Shown here piece by piece: positions 6,668 through 15,147 of a DNA stretch of 64,000 bases. Both the position numbers and the translations under genes were made by a program. The DNA is from Sulfitobacter sp. SK011. GTDB taxonomy: Bacteria > Pseudomonadota > Alphaproteobacteria > Rhodobacterales > Rhodobacteraceae. The notes beneath the pieces were generated by a model. That model was given only the letters and a program-made list of their open reading frames with translations. It was not told the DNA's origin and did not search any database. Every line of letters starts with the position of its first letter. Positions within the stretch are counted from its first letter, which is position 1. The stretch lies in assembly GCF_003352065.1 (NCBI RefSeq), contig NZ_CP025803.1:3079574-3143573 (forward strand). Direction: 5' to 3'.

Positions 6668-9367
6668 ATGAACGTCATTGAGATTGAGGAACAGATCGAC
6701 GCTATTGTTGCAAAAGATTTTAATCCTGACGAGTTCGTTTTTGACTTCGTGGAGGCCTTTGATGCCCCTAAGGCCACGGTCAAACAGCTTAGACAGGGGC
6801 AACAAAACGCATCTGACATCGGTGGCATCCTTTGGCGTCGCAACCTGCATTACATACAAGCCCTGAACGGCCTGGTCAGACAAGCCCTGGACAAGTTGCA
6901 AGCCAGCAAGGAAACAGCCAAGCAAAAGGTCCGCTACATCGTCAGCACCGACGGAAATGAGTTTGGTGCACGCGATCTCAAGACCGGTGAAACACTCAAC
7001 TGCCTAATCAGCGAACTAGGATTACATTTCGGCTTCTTTCTGCCGCTCGCCAATATCGAACGATACAAGATTGCCGATGAAAACCCTATAGACATCAAGG
7101 CGACTGGTCGCCTTGCCAAGTTATATGACGCCATTCTTATGGATAACCCTACCTGGAAAGGCGACGAGAAGAGGCACGCTCTCAATCATTTCATGACGCA
7201 GATCGTGTTTTGTCTTTTCGCTGAAGACACTGGCATCTTTGCAGAGAATTCCTTCAGTGAAACGATAGCCACATACTGCGAGACAGATAGCACCCAGGCA
7301 AAAACTGTTCTGACAAACGTCTTCACGGCCATGAGCCTGTCCGAAGACCACCGCGGCGACTGCCCCGCTTACGCCAAGAAATTCCCATTTGTTAATGGCG
7401 GCCTGTTCAAGGGCGCAGCTGACGTTCCGCGCCTGACGCGTGGCTCGGTGCGTTATCTCATTGACGCAGGTCAATTAGACTGGCGCGAGATCAATCCCGA
7501 CATCTTCGGATCAATGATCCAGTCAATCGTAAACGAAGACCAGCGTGGCGAGCTGGGCATGCACTACACGTCAGTGCCCAACATCCTCAAAGTATTGGAT
7601 CCATTGTTTTTAGATGACCTGCGCGAACAAGTTCTAGCGGGATGGGACAAAAAGAAATCTCTCCAAAATGTGCTGGATCGGCTCAGCAAGATACGCGTTT
7701 TCGACCCAGCGTGCGGATCCGGAAACTTCCTCGTGATTGCATACCGCGAGCTACGCAAAATCGAAATAAAGGTGATCAGTCGGCTAGCCGAAATCGACAA
7801 CTATTCTGCGCCGCTTTGGTCGCATGTCGAATTAACGAACTTCTACGGTATTGAATATGCCGACTTTGCTGCGGAAACAGCGCGTCTGTCGCTATGGATT
7901 GCTGAGTATCAGATGAACAGCCGCTATGAAGCAGCATTTGGACGCCGTGCGCCAGCATTGCCACTCAAGGCCACTGGCAGAATAGTCAACGGCAATGCAC
8001 TTCGGATAAATTGGGAAAGAGTGTGCCCACATCCGGACGATCAAACCATCGAGACCTATATTGTCGGTAACCCCCCGTATTTAGGTCGTCAATTGCAAAC
8101 TCCCGAGCAAAAAGAGGACAAAGCGATAGCGTTCGCTGGCACAGTGAAGAACTTTAAATCACTTGACTATGTTGCTAGTTGGTTCGTTCTAGGCAACAAA
8201 TATATTCTTAAATCTTGTGGCAAATCAGCATATTCCTTCGTGGCCACCAACTCGATAGCTCAAGGACAGCACGTGTCTGTCTTGTGGACCAAACTGCTTT
8301 CTGATCCGGTCGAGATAATCTATGCACATGAAGCATTCAATTGGCGCAACAACGCAAAACAGAACGCAGCAGTCATTGTTGTCATTGTTGCGGTTAGCAA
8401 AATTGGCAAAAATCATCAAAAGAAGATCTACACGAAGGATCAAATATTTTCGGTAAAAAATATCTCGCCTTATCTGACTTCCAGCGACAATACGATTGTC
8501 CTTCCAATTTCTAACTCGAGGTCTGATCGGCCCAAAATGAGCTTTGGAAATATGGCTCTAAACGGAGGTGCCCTCATCTTAAGCAGCTCAGAAGTAACTG
8601 AATTGGTCAGTAGAAATCCTGAAGCGAAGAGATATTTGCGAAAGCTGGTCGGGTCCGAAGAGTTCATCAGAAACACGGAACGCTTCTGCCTGTGGATCCG
8701 AGATTCCGAAGCAGACGACGCACTTCAAATTGAAGAAATTAAAGGAAGGGTAGAAGAGGTCAAGGCACTCCGTCTAGCTAGCTCAGACTCTGCGACGAGG
8801 AGATTTGCGGAGATGCCTTATCGTTTTCGTGAACAAAATGAATGCACAGACCTGTCAATCATTATCCCTCGGGTCTCCTCAGATAGACGCCAATATATTC
8901 CATGTGGAATACTCGATTCAAACTCGATAATTTCGGACTCCGCGTTTGGCATTTTTGATGGCGAGCTATGGATGTTGAGCGTCTTAAGCTCTTCACTTCA
9001 TTTGGCTTGGATCAAAGCAGTATGCGGAAAACTAAAGGGTGACTACCGCTATTCAAATACCCTTGGCTGGAATACGTTCCCGGTTCCACGATTGACTAGT
9101 ACAAACTACGAGACCTTAGCAAAGGTGGCCGAGAATATATTGTTGGCTAGAGATGCATACTTCGACAAAACAATTGCTGAGCTATATGAGCCTGAAAACA
9201 TGGAGAAGGAGTTTCCTGAACTCCAAAAAGCTCATCAAGAAAACGATGATGTACTAGAGACAATATACAATGGCACGCCGTTCAGAAATGATCCCGAGCG
9301 TCTCGAACATCTTTTCAAGCGATATGTTGAAATAGTTGACGCCCAAATGGAAGAAACATCATCATGA
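6668..9367 (+). CDS. MmeI-like class I SAM-dependent DNA N6-adenine methyltransferase
   Basis: The 899-residue protein has methyltransferase motif I FDPACGSGNFL (about residue 344) and motif IV GNPPYLG (about 467), the N6-adenine/gamma-class arrangement. A helical region (LPLANIERY..., FCLFAEDTGIF) precedes it and a target-recognition and C-terminal part follows, as in MmeI/type IIL and type ISP enzymes. I do not see a clear D-(E/Q)xK endonuclease motif in the first 150 residues, so it may only methylate. Its stop overlaps the helicase start (ATGA, 9364-9367), showing a coupled operon in which the helicase and GIY-YIG nuclease may provide restriction. Confidence 0.88.
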   Translation: MNVIEIEEQIDAIVAKDFNPDEFVFDFVEAFDAPKATVKQLRQGQQNASDIGGILWRRNLHYIQALNGLVRQALDKLQASKETAKQKVRYIVSTDGNEFGARDLKTGETLNCLISELGLHFGFFLPLANIERYKIADENPIDIKATGRLAKLYDAILMDNPTWKGDEKRHALNHFMTQIVFCLFAEDTGIFAENSFSETIATYCETDSTQAKTVLTNVFTAMSLSEDHRGDCPAYAKKFPFVNGGLFKGAADVPRLTRGSVRYLIDAGQLDWREINPDIFGSMIQSIVNEDQRGELGMHYTSVPNILKVLDPLFLDDLREQVLAGWDKKKSLQNVLDRLSKIRVFDPACGSGNFLVIAYRELRKIEIKVISRLAEIDNYSAPLWSHVELTNFYGIEYADFAAETARLSLWIAEYQMNSRYEAAFGRRAPALPLKATGRIVNGNALRINWERVCPHPDDQTIETYIVGNPPYLGRQLQTPEQKEDKAIAFAGTVKNFKSLDYVASWFVLGNKYILKSCGKSAYSFVATNSIAQGQHVSVLWTKLLSDPVEIIYAHEAFNWRNNAKQNAAVIVVIVAVSKIGKNHQKKIYTKDQIFSVKNISPYLTSSDNTIVLPISNSRSDRPKMSFGNMALNGGALILSSSEVTELVSRNPEAKRYLRKLVGSEEFIRNTERFCLWIRDSEADDALQIEEIKGRVEEVKALRLASSDSATRRFAEMPYRFREQNECTDLSIIIPRVSSDRRQYIPCGILDSNSIISDSAFGIFDGELWMLSVLSSSLHLAWIKAVCGKLKGDYRYSNTLGWNTFPVPRLTSTNYETLAKVAENILLARDAYFDKTIAELYEPENMEKEFPELQKAHQENDDVLETIYNGTPFRNDPERLEHLFKRYVEIVDAQMEETSS

Positions 9368-11433
9368 AAGACGTAATCCACGTTCAGTACGAACAAACAG
9401 GGAGTAGCCAGGTCGACAAGGGCATGGGAATGCGTGCAATGCAAGCCCGCGCCTATGAGAAACGCGATGAGCAATACATCCTTGTCAAAGCACCTCCTGC
9501 GTCGGGTAAATCTCGAGCACTAATGTTCCTTGGTTTACATAAGCTGCATAACCAAGGTGTGAAGAAAGTAATAGTAGCGGTACCCGAAAAGACCATCGGC
9601 AATTCCTTTCGCACCACCAAATTAAAAAAGCACGGTTTCTTCGCAGACTGGAACGTTAATCCTGATTGGAACCTGTGCTCTGATGAAGCGGTTTCGGATC
9701 AGGGCGCTGTGTTGCGCGGCAAGGTGCAGCGGCTAGGAGAATTTCTTAAGAATGATGAACAAATATTGGTGTGCACTCATGCCACGCTACGCTTCGCGTT
9801 TGATCAGTTCCCTGTCGAGAATTTTGACGACTGCCTGATCGCGGTGGACGAGTTTCACCATGTGTCAGCTTATGAAGAAAATCGACTTGGTGAGGTGGTG
9901 CGAGAACTAATCGCACGCGGAAAGACGCATATCATTGCTATGACCGGTTCCTACTTCAGGGGCGACACAGTACTCGTGATGCGCCCCGAAGATGAAGCGA
10001 AGTTCGTCAGCGTTTCATACACTTACTACGAGCAGCTGAACGGATACAAACACCTCAAATCGCTGGGTATTGGCTATCATTTCTATTCCGGTATTTACAC
10101 TAAGAGCATTGGCGAAGTGCTCGACACATCCAAAAAGACTATCATTCATATCCCCCACGTAGGCAGCTCTGCCTCAACCGGTGACAAGTACCGAGAAGTT
10201 CAGGACATCTTCGACGCCATCGGTGATTATCAGGGGGTAGACGAGAAGACCGGGTTACACCTAATTGAAAAGAGCGGGCGGCTCTTGCGTGTCGCAGATT
10301 TGGTTGAAGACAGCACGGACCTACGACAAAGAGTGCAGAAAACGCTTCGACACCTCGAAGATCGAGACGCGGTAGACATCATCATTGCCTTAGGCATGGC
10401 GAAAGAGGGTTTCGACTGGATTTGGTGTGAGCATGCACTGACCGTTGGTTATCGGTCATCTCTCACAGAGATCATTCAGATCATTGGTCGTGCCACCCGA
10501 GATGCCCCAGGGAAGACGCATGCCCAATTTACCAACTTGCTCCCCGAGCCTGAGGCCACACAGGGAACAGTTACAGAGGCGGTCAACGACTTACTCAAAG
10601 CAATCTCTGCATCCCTGTTGATGCAGCAGGTCCTCGCTCCAAAGTTTAAGTTTTTCACCAAGACGTCAAAAGACGAAGATGAGGACGATGGGAGACCCGA
10701 CTTTGAAGTTGATGACGAAACAGGTGAAGTTCGTATCGCCGTCAGGGGGTTAAAAGAGCCATCTTCGGATCGTGTCCGCCAGATAGTTGATGAGGATATT
10801 AATGAAATAATTCATGATATCTGCACCGACAATGACGTAGCATTGCATGCATCAACCAATCCAGACCTTGAGCCGGAAACGCTAAATCGAGTGCTTGTAC
10901 CCAAGGTGATCGAGCGTCGCTACGCCGATCTGGATGACGAACAGATTGAAGAGGTTCGTCAGCAGATTGTTGCACGGATGAATATCCTGGATGCTGCGCA
11001 ACGCCTTGATTTTGACGAGCCTATGCCTACCGACCCTGACGATGATCAAACTGGCGTCGAGAAAGATCCTAAGAAGAGCGGTGGTGAGGCAGGCTTGCTA
11101 AAGTTGGTACGTCAGTTCGTTAACGTACGCGACCTCGACATCGACCTAATTGACGAGATCAATGCCTTCCAATCGGCCTATGAAATTCTATCTAGAGACC
11201 TTGATGCGAAAACACTTGCGCAGGTTCAGACAGCCATCACAGGCAAGATGATCCAAGTAACGGAAGAAGAGGCTCTTCGTGCCTGGCCTCGCATCATGAA
11301 ATTCAAGGATGACAACAACCGCTTGCCTTCCGCACTTGCGGCCAATGAGATCGAAAAAAGGCTCGGAGAAATCTACGCTTGGCTAATGCGTAAAAAGCGA
11401 GAGATGGCTGCCAAAGCGCAAGGAGATCAGTAA
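9364..11433 (+). CDS. SF2 DEAD/DEAH-type helicase of restriction-like operon
   Basis: 689 residues. Walker A is the variant APPASGKSRA near residue 44, motif II is VDEFHH near 161, motif III is MTGS, and motif VI QIIGRATRDAPG is near 371, preceded by GMAKEGFDW. These place it with DNA translocases of the restriction-enzyme helicase type. The C-terminal 250 residues are acidic and helical without a known domain, and could bind the partners. It overlaps the methyltransferase by 4 nt and ends 2 nt before the nuclease gene, so the three products are probably made together. Confidence 0.85.
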   Translation: MKDVIHVQYEQTGSSQVDKGMGMRAMQARAYEKRDEQYILVKAPPASGKSRALMFLGLHKLHNQGVKKVIVAVPEKTIGNSFRTTKLKKHGFFADWNVNPDWNLCSDEAVSDQGAVLRGKVQRLGEFLKNDEQILVCTHATLRFAFDQFPVENFDDCLIAVDEFHHVSAYEENRLGEVVRELIARGKTHIIAMTGSYFRGDTVLVMRPEDEAKFVSVSYTYYEQLNGYKHLKSLGIGYHFYSGIYTKSIGEVLDTSKKTIIHIPHVGSSASTGDKYREVQDIFDAIGDYQGVDEKTGLHLIEKSGRLLRVADLVEDSTDLRQRVQKTLRHLEDRDAVDIIIALGMAKEGFDWIWCEHALTVGYRSSLTEIIQIIGRATRDAPGKTHAQFTNLLPEPEATQGTVTEAVNDLLKAISASLLMQQVLAPKFKFFTKTSKDEDEDDGRPDFEVDDETGEVRIAVRGLKEPSSDRVRQIVDEDINEIIHDICTDNDVALHASTNPDLEPETLNRVLVPKVIERRYADLDDEQIEEVRQQIVARMNILDAAQRLDFDEPMPTDPDDDQTGVEKDPKKSGGEAGLLKLVRQFVNVRDLDIDLIDEINAFQSAYEILSRDLDAKTLAQVQTAITGKMIQVTEEEALRAWPRIMKFKDDNNRLPSALAANEIEKRLGEIYAWLMRKKREMAAKAQGDQ

Positions 11434-11435
11434 TT

Positions 11436-12728
11436 ATGACTGACAAAATTCTCTCACTAGACGACATTTTCGCTGCGCTTCCTGATGCATCGCCAGCGGC
11501 TGCAATTCGATCGTCTGTTGATGCAAAAACCAAAGAGGCCTTTGGACAAATCAATGCCTTTGTTCAGAAATTCGGTCGCGAGCCGATGGACGATCATACT
11601 GTTGAGTTCGAAGAGCGTTCCCTCGCCAAGAAATTGAAAAGAATTCGAGCCATAGCCGGTATGTGGGAAACATTGAGAACGGAGGATGAGTTCGACCTTC
11701 TTAAAGACGCACGAAACCAAGATACAGAAGCACCGGAGGTTGATGGAAGCGAAAATGCCACATCACAGCATGAGGCGGAAGAACCATCGGGAACCAGTAG
11801 CGAGCCGATAATAGCATCCGACGACGAACTCGAAGGATATGATGCGCCGGACGACCTGGAAGAATTGATGACCGCGCTTACAGAGGCTGAGAACGATGAC
11901 GACAGCATCTTTAAGCTAAGGCACGTTCGTTCTTATGATCGACAGATGGCCAGTGCTGACTTCACGTCTCAACGCGAAAAATGTCCTAACTTCCACGAGT
12001 ACGAACCTCTCTTTGAGCAAGTGAACAAAGAAATTGCCAGCGGCATTCGTGAACCATTGCCGTTTCGAAAAGAACAAGAAATTTACCAAGGTCAATTTTT
12101 TATCTTAAACGGCTTGATGGTTTACATTGCTGAGGTTGGTGAAGCATTTGAGAAGAATGGCAAAAAGAATGCTCGACTTAAAACAATTTTTTCGAATGGC
12201 ACCCAAGGGAATAACCTGCTGAGATCACTTGCGACTGAGCTTTATAAGGACTCAAACGGTAGGAGGATCAGCGATCCCAAAACCGGTGGCCTGTTCAGCA
12301 ATGTAGCAGCCGAAAATGACATCGGGACAGGTACCGTCTATGTGCTGGAAAGCTTATCACTACAGCCTTCAGTGCTTCCCAACCGAAAAATCCTTCATAA
12401 GATTGGTGTAACGAAAGGACCTGTCGCAACACGGATCGCAAATGCTGAAAAGGAAGCGACCTACCTTCTCGCGCCAGTTAAAGTGGTTGCTGAGTTTGAA
12501 GTATTCAACATCAAAGCCAGAAACATCGAAAAGCTTTTGCATGCCTACTTCGACACAGCACGTGCAGAGATCACGATCAAAGACAGATTTGGGAAGCCAG
12601 TTCAATCCAGGGAATGGTTCTTTGCGCCCGTTAACGCAATTAAAGAAGCCGTTGATCGACTGATCGATGGAACGCTTGGTGAAACGTTTTATGACGCCAA
12701 GGCTGGTCAGATCAGACCTAGGCAGTGA
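11436..12728 (+). CDS. GIY-YIG (T5orf172-type) nuclease
   Basis: 430 residues. The C-terminal third carries a GIY-YIG fold: GTVYVLESLS near residue 298, HKIGVTKGPVATRIANAEKEA after it, and a late EKLLHAYF helix with the conserved glutamate, as in T5orf172/Mug113 nucleases. The N-terminal half is acidic (residues 85-170 rich in E and D) with no recognised domain. As third gene of the methyltransferase-helicase operon it is the best candidate for the cutting subunit. Self DNA would be spared by methylation. This is inferred from gene order, not shown. Confidence 0.82.
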   Translation: MTDKILSLDDIFAALPDASPAAAIRSSVDAKTKEAFGQINAFVQKFGREPMDDHTVEFEERSLAKKLKRIRAIAGMWETLRTEDEFDLLKDARNQDTEAPEVDGSENATSQHEAEEPSGTSSEPIIASDDELEGYDAPDDLEELMTALTEAENDDDSIFKLRHVRSYDRQMASADFTSQREKCPNFHEYEPLFEQVNKEIASGIREPLPFRKEQEIYQGQFFILNGLMVYIAEVGEAFEKNGKKNARLKTIFSNGTQGNNLLRSLATELYKDSNGRRISDPKTGGLFSNVAAENDIGTGTVYVLESLSLQPSVLPNRKILHKIGVTKGPVATRIANAEKEATYLLAPVKVVAEFEVFNIKARNIEKLLHAYFDTARAEITIKDRFGKPVQSREWFFAPVNAIKEAVDRLIDGTLGETFYDAKAGQIRPRQ

Positions 12729-12896
12729 TAATCGACCTTCCGTAAAGTTCTCAACAAATGAGCTCATAATCCAGGCTAAGCTCATGTGATAAAATACGTC
12801 TTCTTCGATACCAAAAAAACACAGGCACGGACACGACACGATCAATGCGCCCCCGCCGTACGGCACATGAGGAAATAAGAATAAGGGACTAAAAAG

Positions 12897-13655
12897 ATGC
12901 TGGTTTTCATTGATACGAACATCTTCCTGGACCTTTACCGCATGGGTAGTGGGCAGGGAGCATTGAGGCAGTTGGAACTGCTCAGTCAAGTTAAGGATCA
13001 CGTCATCACAACCTATCAAGTTGAGATGGAATATAAGAAGCACCGTCAACAAATGATTATTGATACGCATAATCAGTTAAGGGGGGTTTCGTCTGACCAT
13101 AAACAGTTCTCGCCACTTCTTCTAGATTCGCAGCCAGTGAAGATGATCAAAAGGAACATCAAGGCAATTGAGACTCAGCAAAAGAGGATCAAAGAGCGTA
13201 TGGATAGAATTCTTCTCAATCCTGCCAACAACGACCCAATCTATCAGCATCTGCAGAGAATGTTTAAAGCCAAGTCCACGCTGAACTTAAATAGAGACAA
13301 AGAAGTTCGACACACGATCAGGCGACAAGCGAAAAAACGGTTCTTTCTTGGCTATCCACCGCGTAAGCCAGATGACAATTCCATTGGAGATGCGGTGAAT
13401 TGGGAGTGGATTGTTAAGTGCGCCATTCAAGAAAAAACTGATGTGACCATTGTTAGCAGAGACAACGACTTTGGCATTTCCCATAATAAAAAGCGCTACA
13501 TCAATGATTGGCTCAAACAAGAGTTCAAAGAACGAGTGGGGCGCAAAGACGTCATTCTTACAGATAAGATGATGGACGCACTGGCGCAGCTTAAGGTCAG
13601 AGTATCTTCGAAGGATCGCGAGGAAGAGAACGCTCTGGTGGAATCAGGCGACTAA
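12897..13655 (+). CDS. PIN-domain protein (DUF4935-like)
   Basis: The 252-residue protein begins MLVFIDTNIFLDLYRMG, the first acidic motif of PIN ribonucleases, and has later acidic positions in KPDDNSIGDAVNW and TIVSRDNDFG. The spacing matches the longer DUF4935 PIN type, which contains a basic helical insert (residues 40-140 here). It probably cuts RNA using Mg2+. It starts 168 bp after the nuclease gene on the same strand and may be a toxin-like or abortive arm of that cluster. No small antitoxin gene is evident beside it. Confidence 0.8.
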   Translation: MLVFIDTNIFLDLYRMGSGQGALRQLELLSQVKDHVITTYQVEMEYKKHRQQMIIDTHNQLRGVSSDHKQFSPLLLDSQPVKMIKRNIKAIETQQKRIKERMDRILLNPANNDPIYQHLQRMFKAKSTLNLNRDKEVRHTIRRQAKKRFFLGYPPRKPDDNSIGDAVNWEWIVKCAIQEKTDVTIVSRDNDFGISHNKKRYINDWLKQEFKERVGRKDVILTDKMMDALAQLKVRVSSKDREEENALVESGD

Positions 13656-13843
13656 ATGACCTTATGTTCTGGGCTGGGCGAGAACTTATTTGAAAGCGTG
13701 TTAATATCTCGCTGACGGAAACGCCACGATCCGCCTACCTTGAATCCTGGAATTTTTCCTTCCGCGGCAAGACGATAAGCAGTCTTCTCTTTGATCTTGA
13801 GATAGGCAGCCACCTCTCTCACCGTCAGAATGTCTGTGTCCAT
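13652..13843 (-). CDS. Excisionase-family helix-turn-helix protein
   Basis: 63 residues with the MerR/excisionase DNA-binding pattern LTVREVAAYLKIKEKTAYRLAAEGKIPGFKVGGSWRF (given here as one domain, residues 6-43). Such proteins bend attachment-site DNA for excision or act as small repressors. It overlaps the PIN gene tail-to-tail by 4 bp. Its place near GTTGC repeat pairs and a tRNA-Asn-like 12-mer (14064-14075) suggests it belonged to a nested element. Confidence 0.8.
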   Translation of the reverse strand: MDTDILTVREVAAYLKIKEKTAYRLAAEGKIPGFKVGGSWRFRQRDINTLSNKFSPSPEHKVI

Positions 13844-14276
13844 TGCAGCCTCGAAAAAACGGCAGTATTGAGAAAATGCGGGAAATATCAGTAAAAGGCA
13901 AGAAGTAGTGAGATGTCGCTCTCACAAGAACACCGGAGCCTATGGACGTTCGCCGGGTCCGAAGTCACAGGCATTGTTGCAGAGAACGTTGCAAGCCAGG
14001 TCAGAAATGAATTGAACCCATTGAACGTCAAATAGTTAAAACACCGCGAGCAAAAGATTGATTATCAATTGGTCGGAACAACACGGCCGTACTGGTAAGA
14101 TACGGCGGGCTATTTTAGGTGGAGCAGCGCAAAAAATGAGGCGTTTTAGCGCAACATGTAAAAACCAACCCTCCCCAAGCAACTTACCTTTTTACAGATT
14201 GCTGCTTGCGTGACTTGCAATTCGGAATGCAGGTGCGACTCTGTTCAAGACGCAATGGGACACAGGGACGAGAAAC
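13844..14276. other. Intergenic region with candidate attachment remnants
   Basis: No gene called over 433 bp. It contains paired GTTGC motifs (13976-13980 and 13988-13992) that mirror those at 6191-6207, and ATCAATTGGTCG (14064-14075), identical to 6091-6102 inside the tRNA-Asn fragment. These may mark the right end of an 8-kb nested element. Confidence 0.35.
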
Positions 14277-14924
14277 ATGGCCACAAAAGAAGATATTCTT
14301 GAGCAAATCGTCGAAGAGTTTCTTATCCATCGCGGATATTTTGTGCAGCACAATCTGAAATTTTTACCGCGCAAAGATCACCCTGAATTCATCACGAACA
14401 AGGATTCAAATCACAGCGACATCGATGTTGTTGGCTATCACCCGAAACTTGAAGGTCCTAAAAAAGTGGTCGCTGTCAGCTGTAAGAGCTGGCAGAGCGG
14501 TTTTCACCCTGCTTCCAAGATTGATGCGATTGAAAACAACAAAAAAATTAGTGGCCGGATGGCTTGGCAGGGATTCCGCGAGCTTACTGTCCCCAAGTGG
14601 TCAGAAGCATTCATCCAAGCAATTGAGGACGCAACCGGGACGAAGGAATTTACCTACATTACAGCTGTCTCAAAGGTTCGCGGAGATAAGGCAATCTGGG
14701 AAACCTATCCACCCTTTCAAAATGCGCTCGGTGGAAACCCCATACGCATTCTAACATTCGAGGAAATGGTTCTTGAAATACAGAACTCACTTTCCACGAC
14801 ACTGGCAGCGACTGAAGTCGGGAGGATGCTTCAAATGTTCCAAGCTGCGGGCATTCAAGTTAGAAAGACTGGGTCGCCGCACAAGGATCAAACGGCTTCT
14901 ATATTGCCAAGCGCTACGACATAA
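14277..14924 (+). CDS. PD-(D/E)XK-like restriction endonuclease fold protein
   Basis: 215 residues. HSDIDVVGYHP (about 49-59) followed by KVVAVSCKSWQSGF (about 66-79) matches the D...(E/Q)xK core of Mrr/VRR-like nucleases, but the middle position is S (SCK) where E or Q is usual, so activity is uncertain. The remainder is alpha/beta with no other domain seen. It precedes the giant RecQ-UvrD gene on the same strand by 223 bp. The two might work as nuclease and helicase, though the gap contains an operator-like inverted repeat that suggests separate promoters. Confidence 0.6.
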   Translation: MATKEDILEQIVEEFLIHRGYFVQHNLKFLPRKDHPEFITNKDSNHSDIDVVGYHPKLEGPKKVVAVSCKSWQSGFHPASKIDAIENNKKISGRMAWQGFRELTVPKWSEAFIQAIEDATGTKEFTYITAVSKVRGDKAIWETYPPFQNALGGNPIRILTFEEMVLEIQNSLSTTLAATEVGRMLQMFQAAGIQVRKTGSPHKDQTASILPSATT

Positions 14925-15036
14925 GACATCCTGATACTGGCTGGAAAGCGCGCAGAGCAATTTGCTTTGTTTCGTTAGCTGGGGTGAAGGGATCTGGAAT
15001 GGGCCACAAGCACTACTCATTTCTTGGCTTTAACAA

Positions 15037-15066
15037 TCTATAGTGGCAACTATGAACCACTATAGA
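15037..15066. promoter_or_regulatory. Perfect 10-bp inverted repeat upstream of the RecQ-UvrD gene
   Basis: TCTATAGTGG (15037-15046) and CCACTATAGA (15057-15066) are exact inverted copies separated by 10 bp, 81 bp before the start codon. No T run follows, so an operator for a dimeric repressor fits better than a terminator. Confidence 0.6.
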
Positions 15067-15147
15067 TGAGTCCCGGCATTGCCCTACTTCCCTTTCCCGT
15101 CACAAAAAGTAAGGCTCTCAAAAAACTATCAATAGATTGCAGGCACT

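Noticed and set aside
6668-12728. Classical type I restriction (HsdRMS), BREX or DISARM
   Set aside because: No HsdS, PglZ, BrxC, DrmB or PLD gene is present, so none of these names fits.
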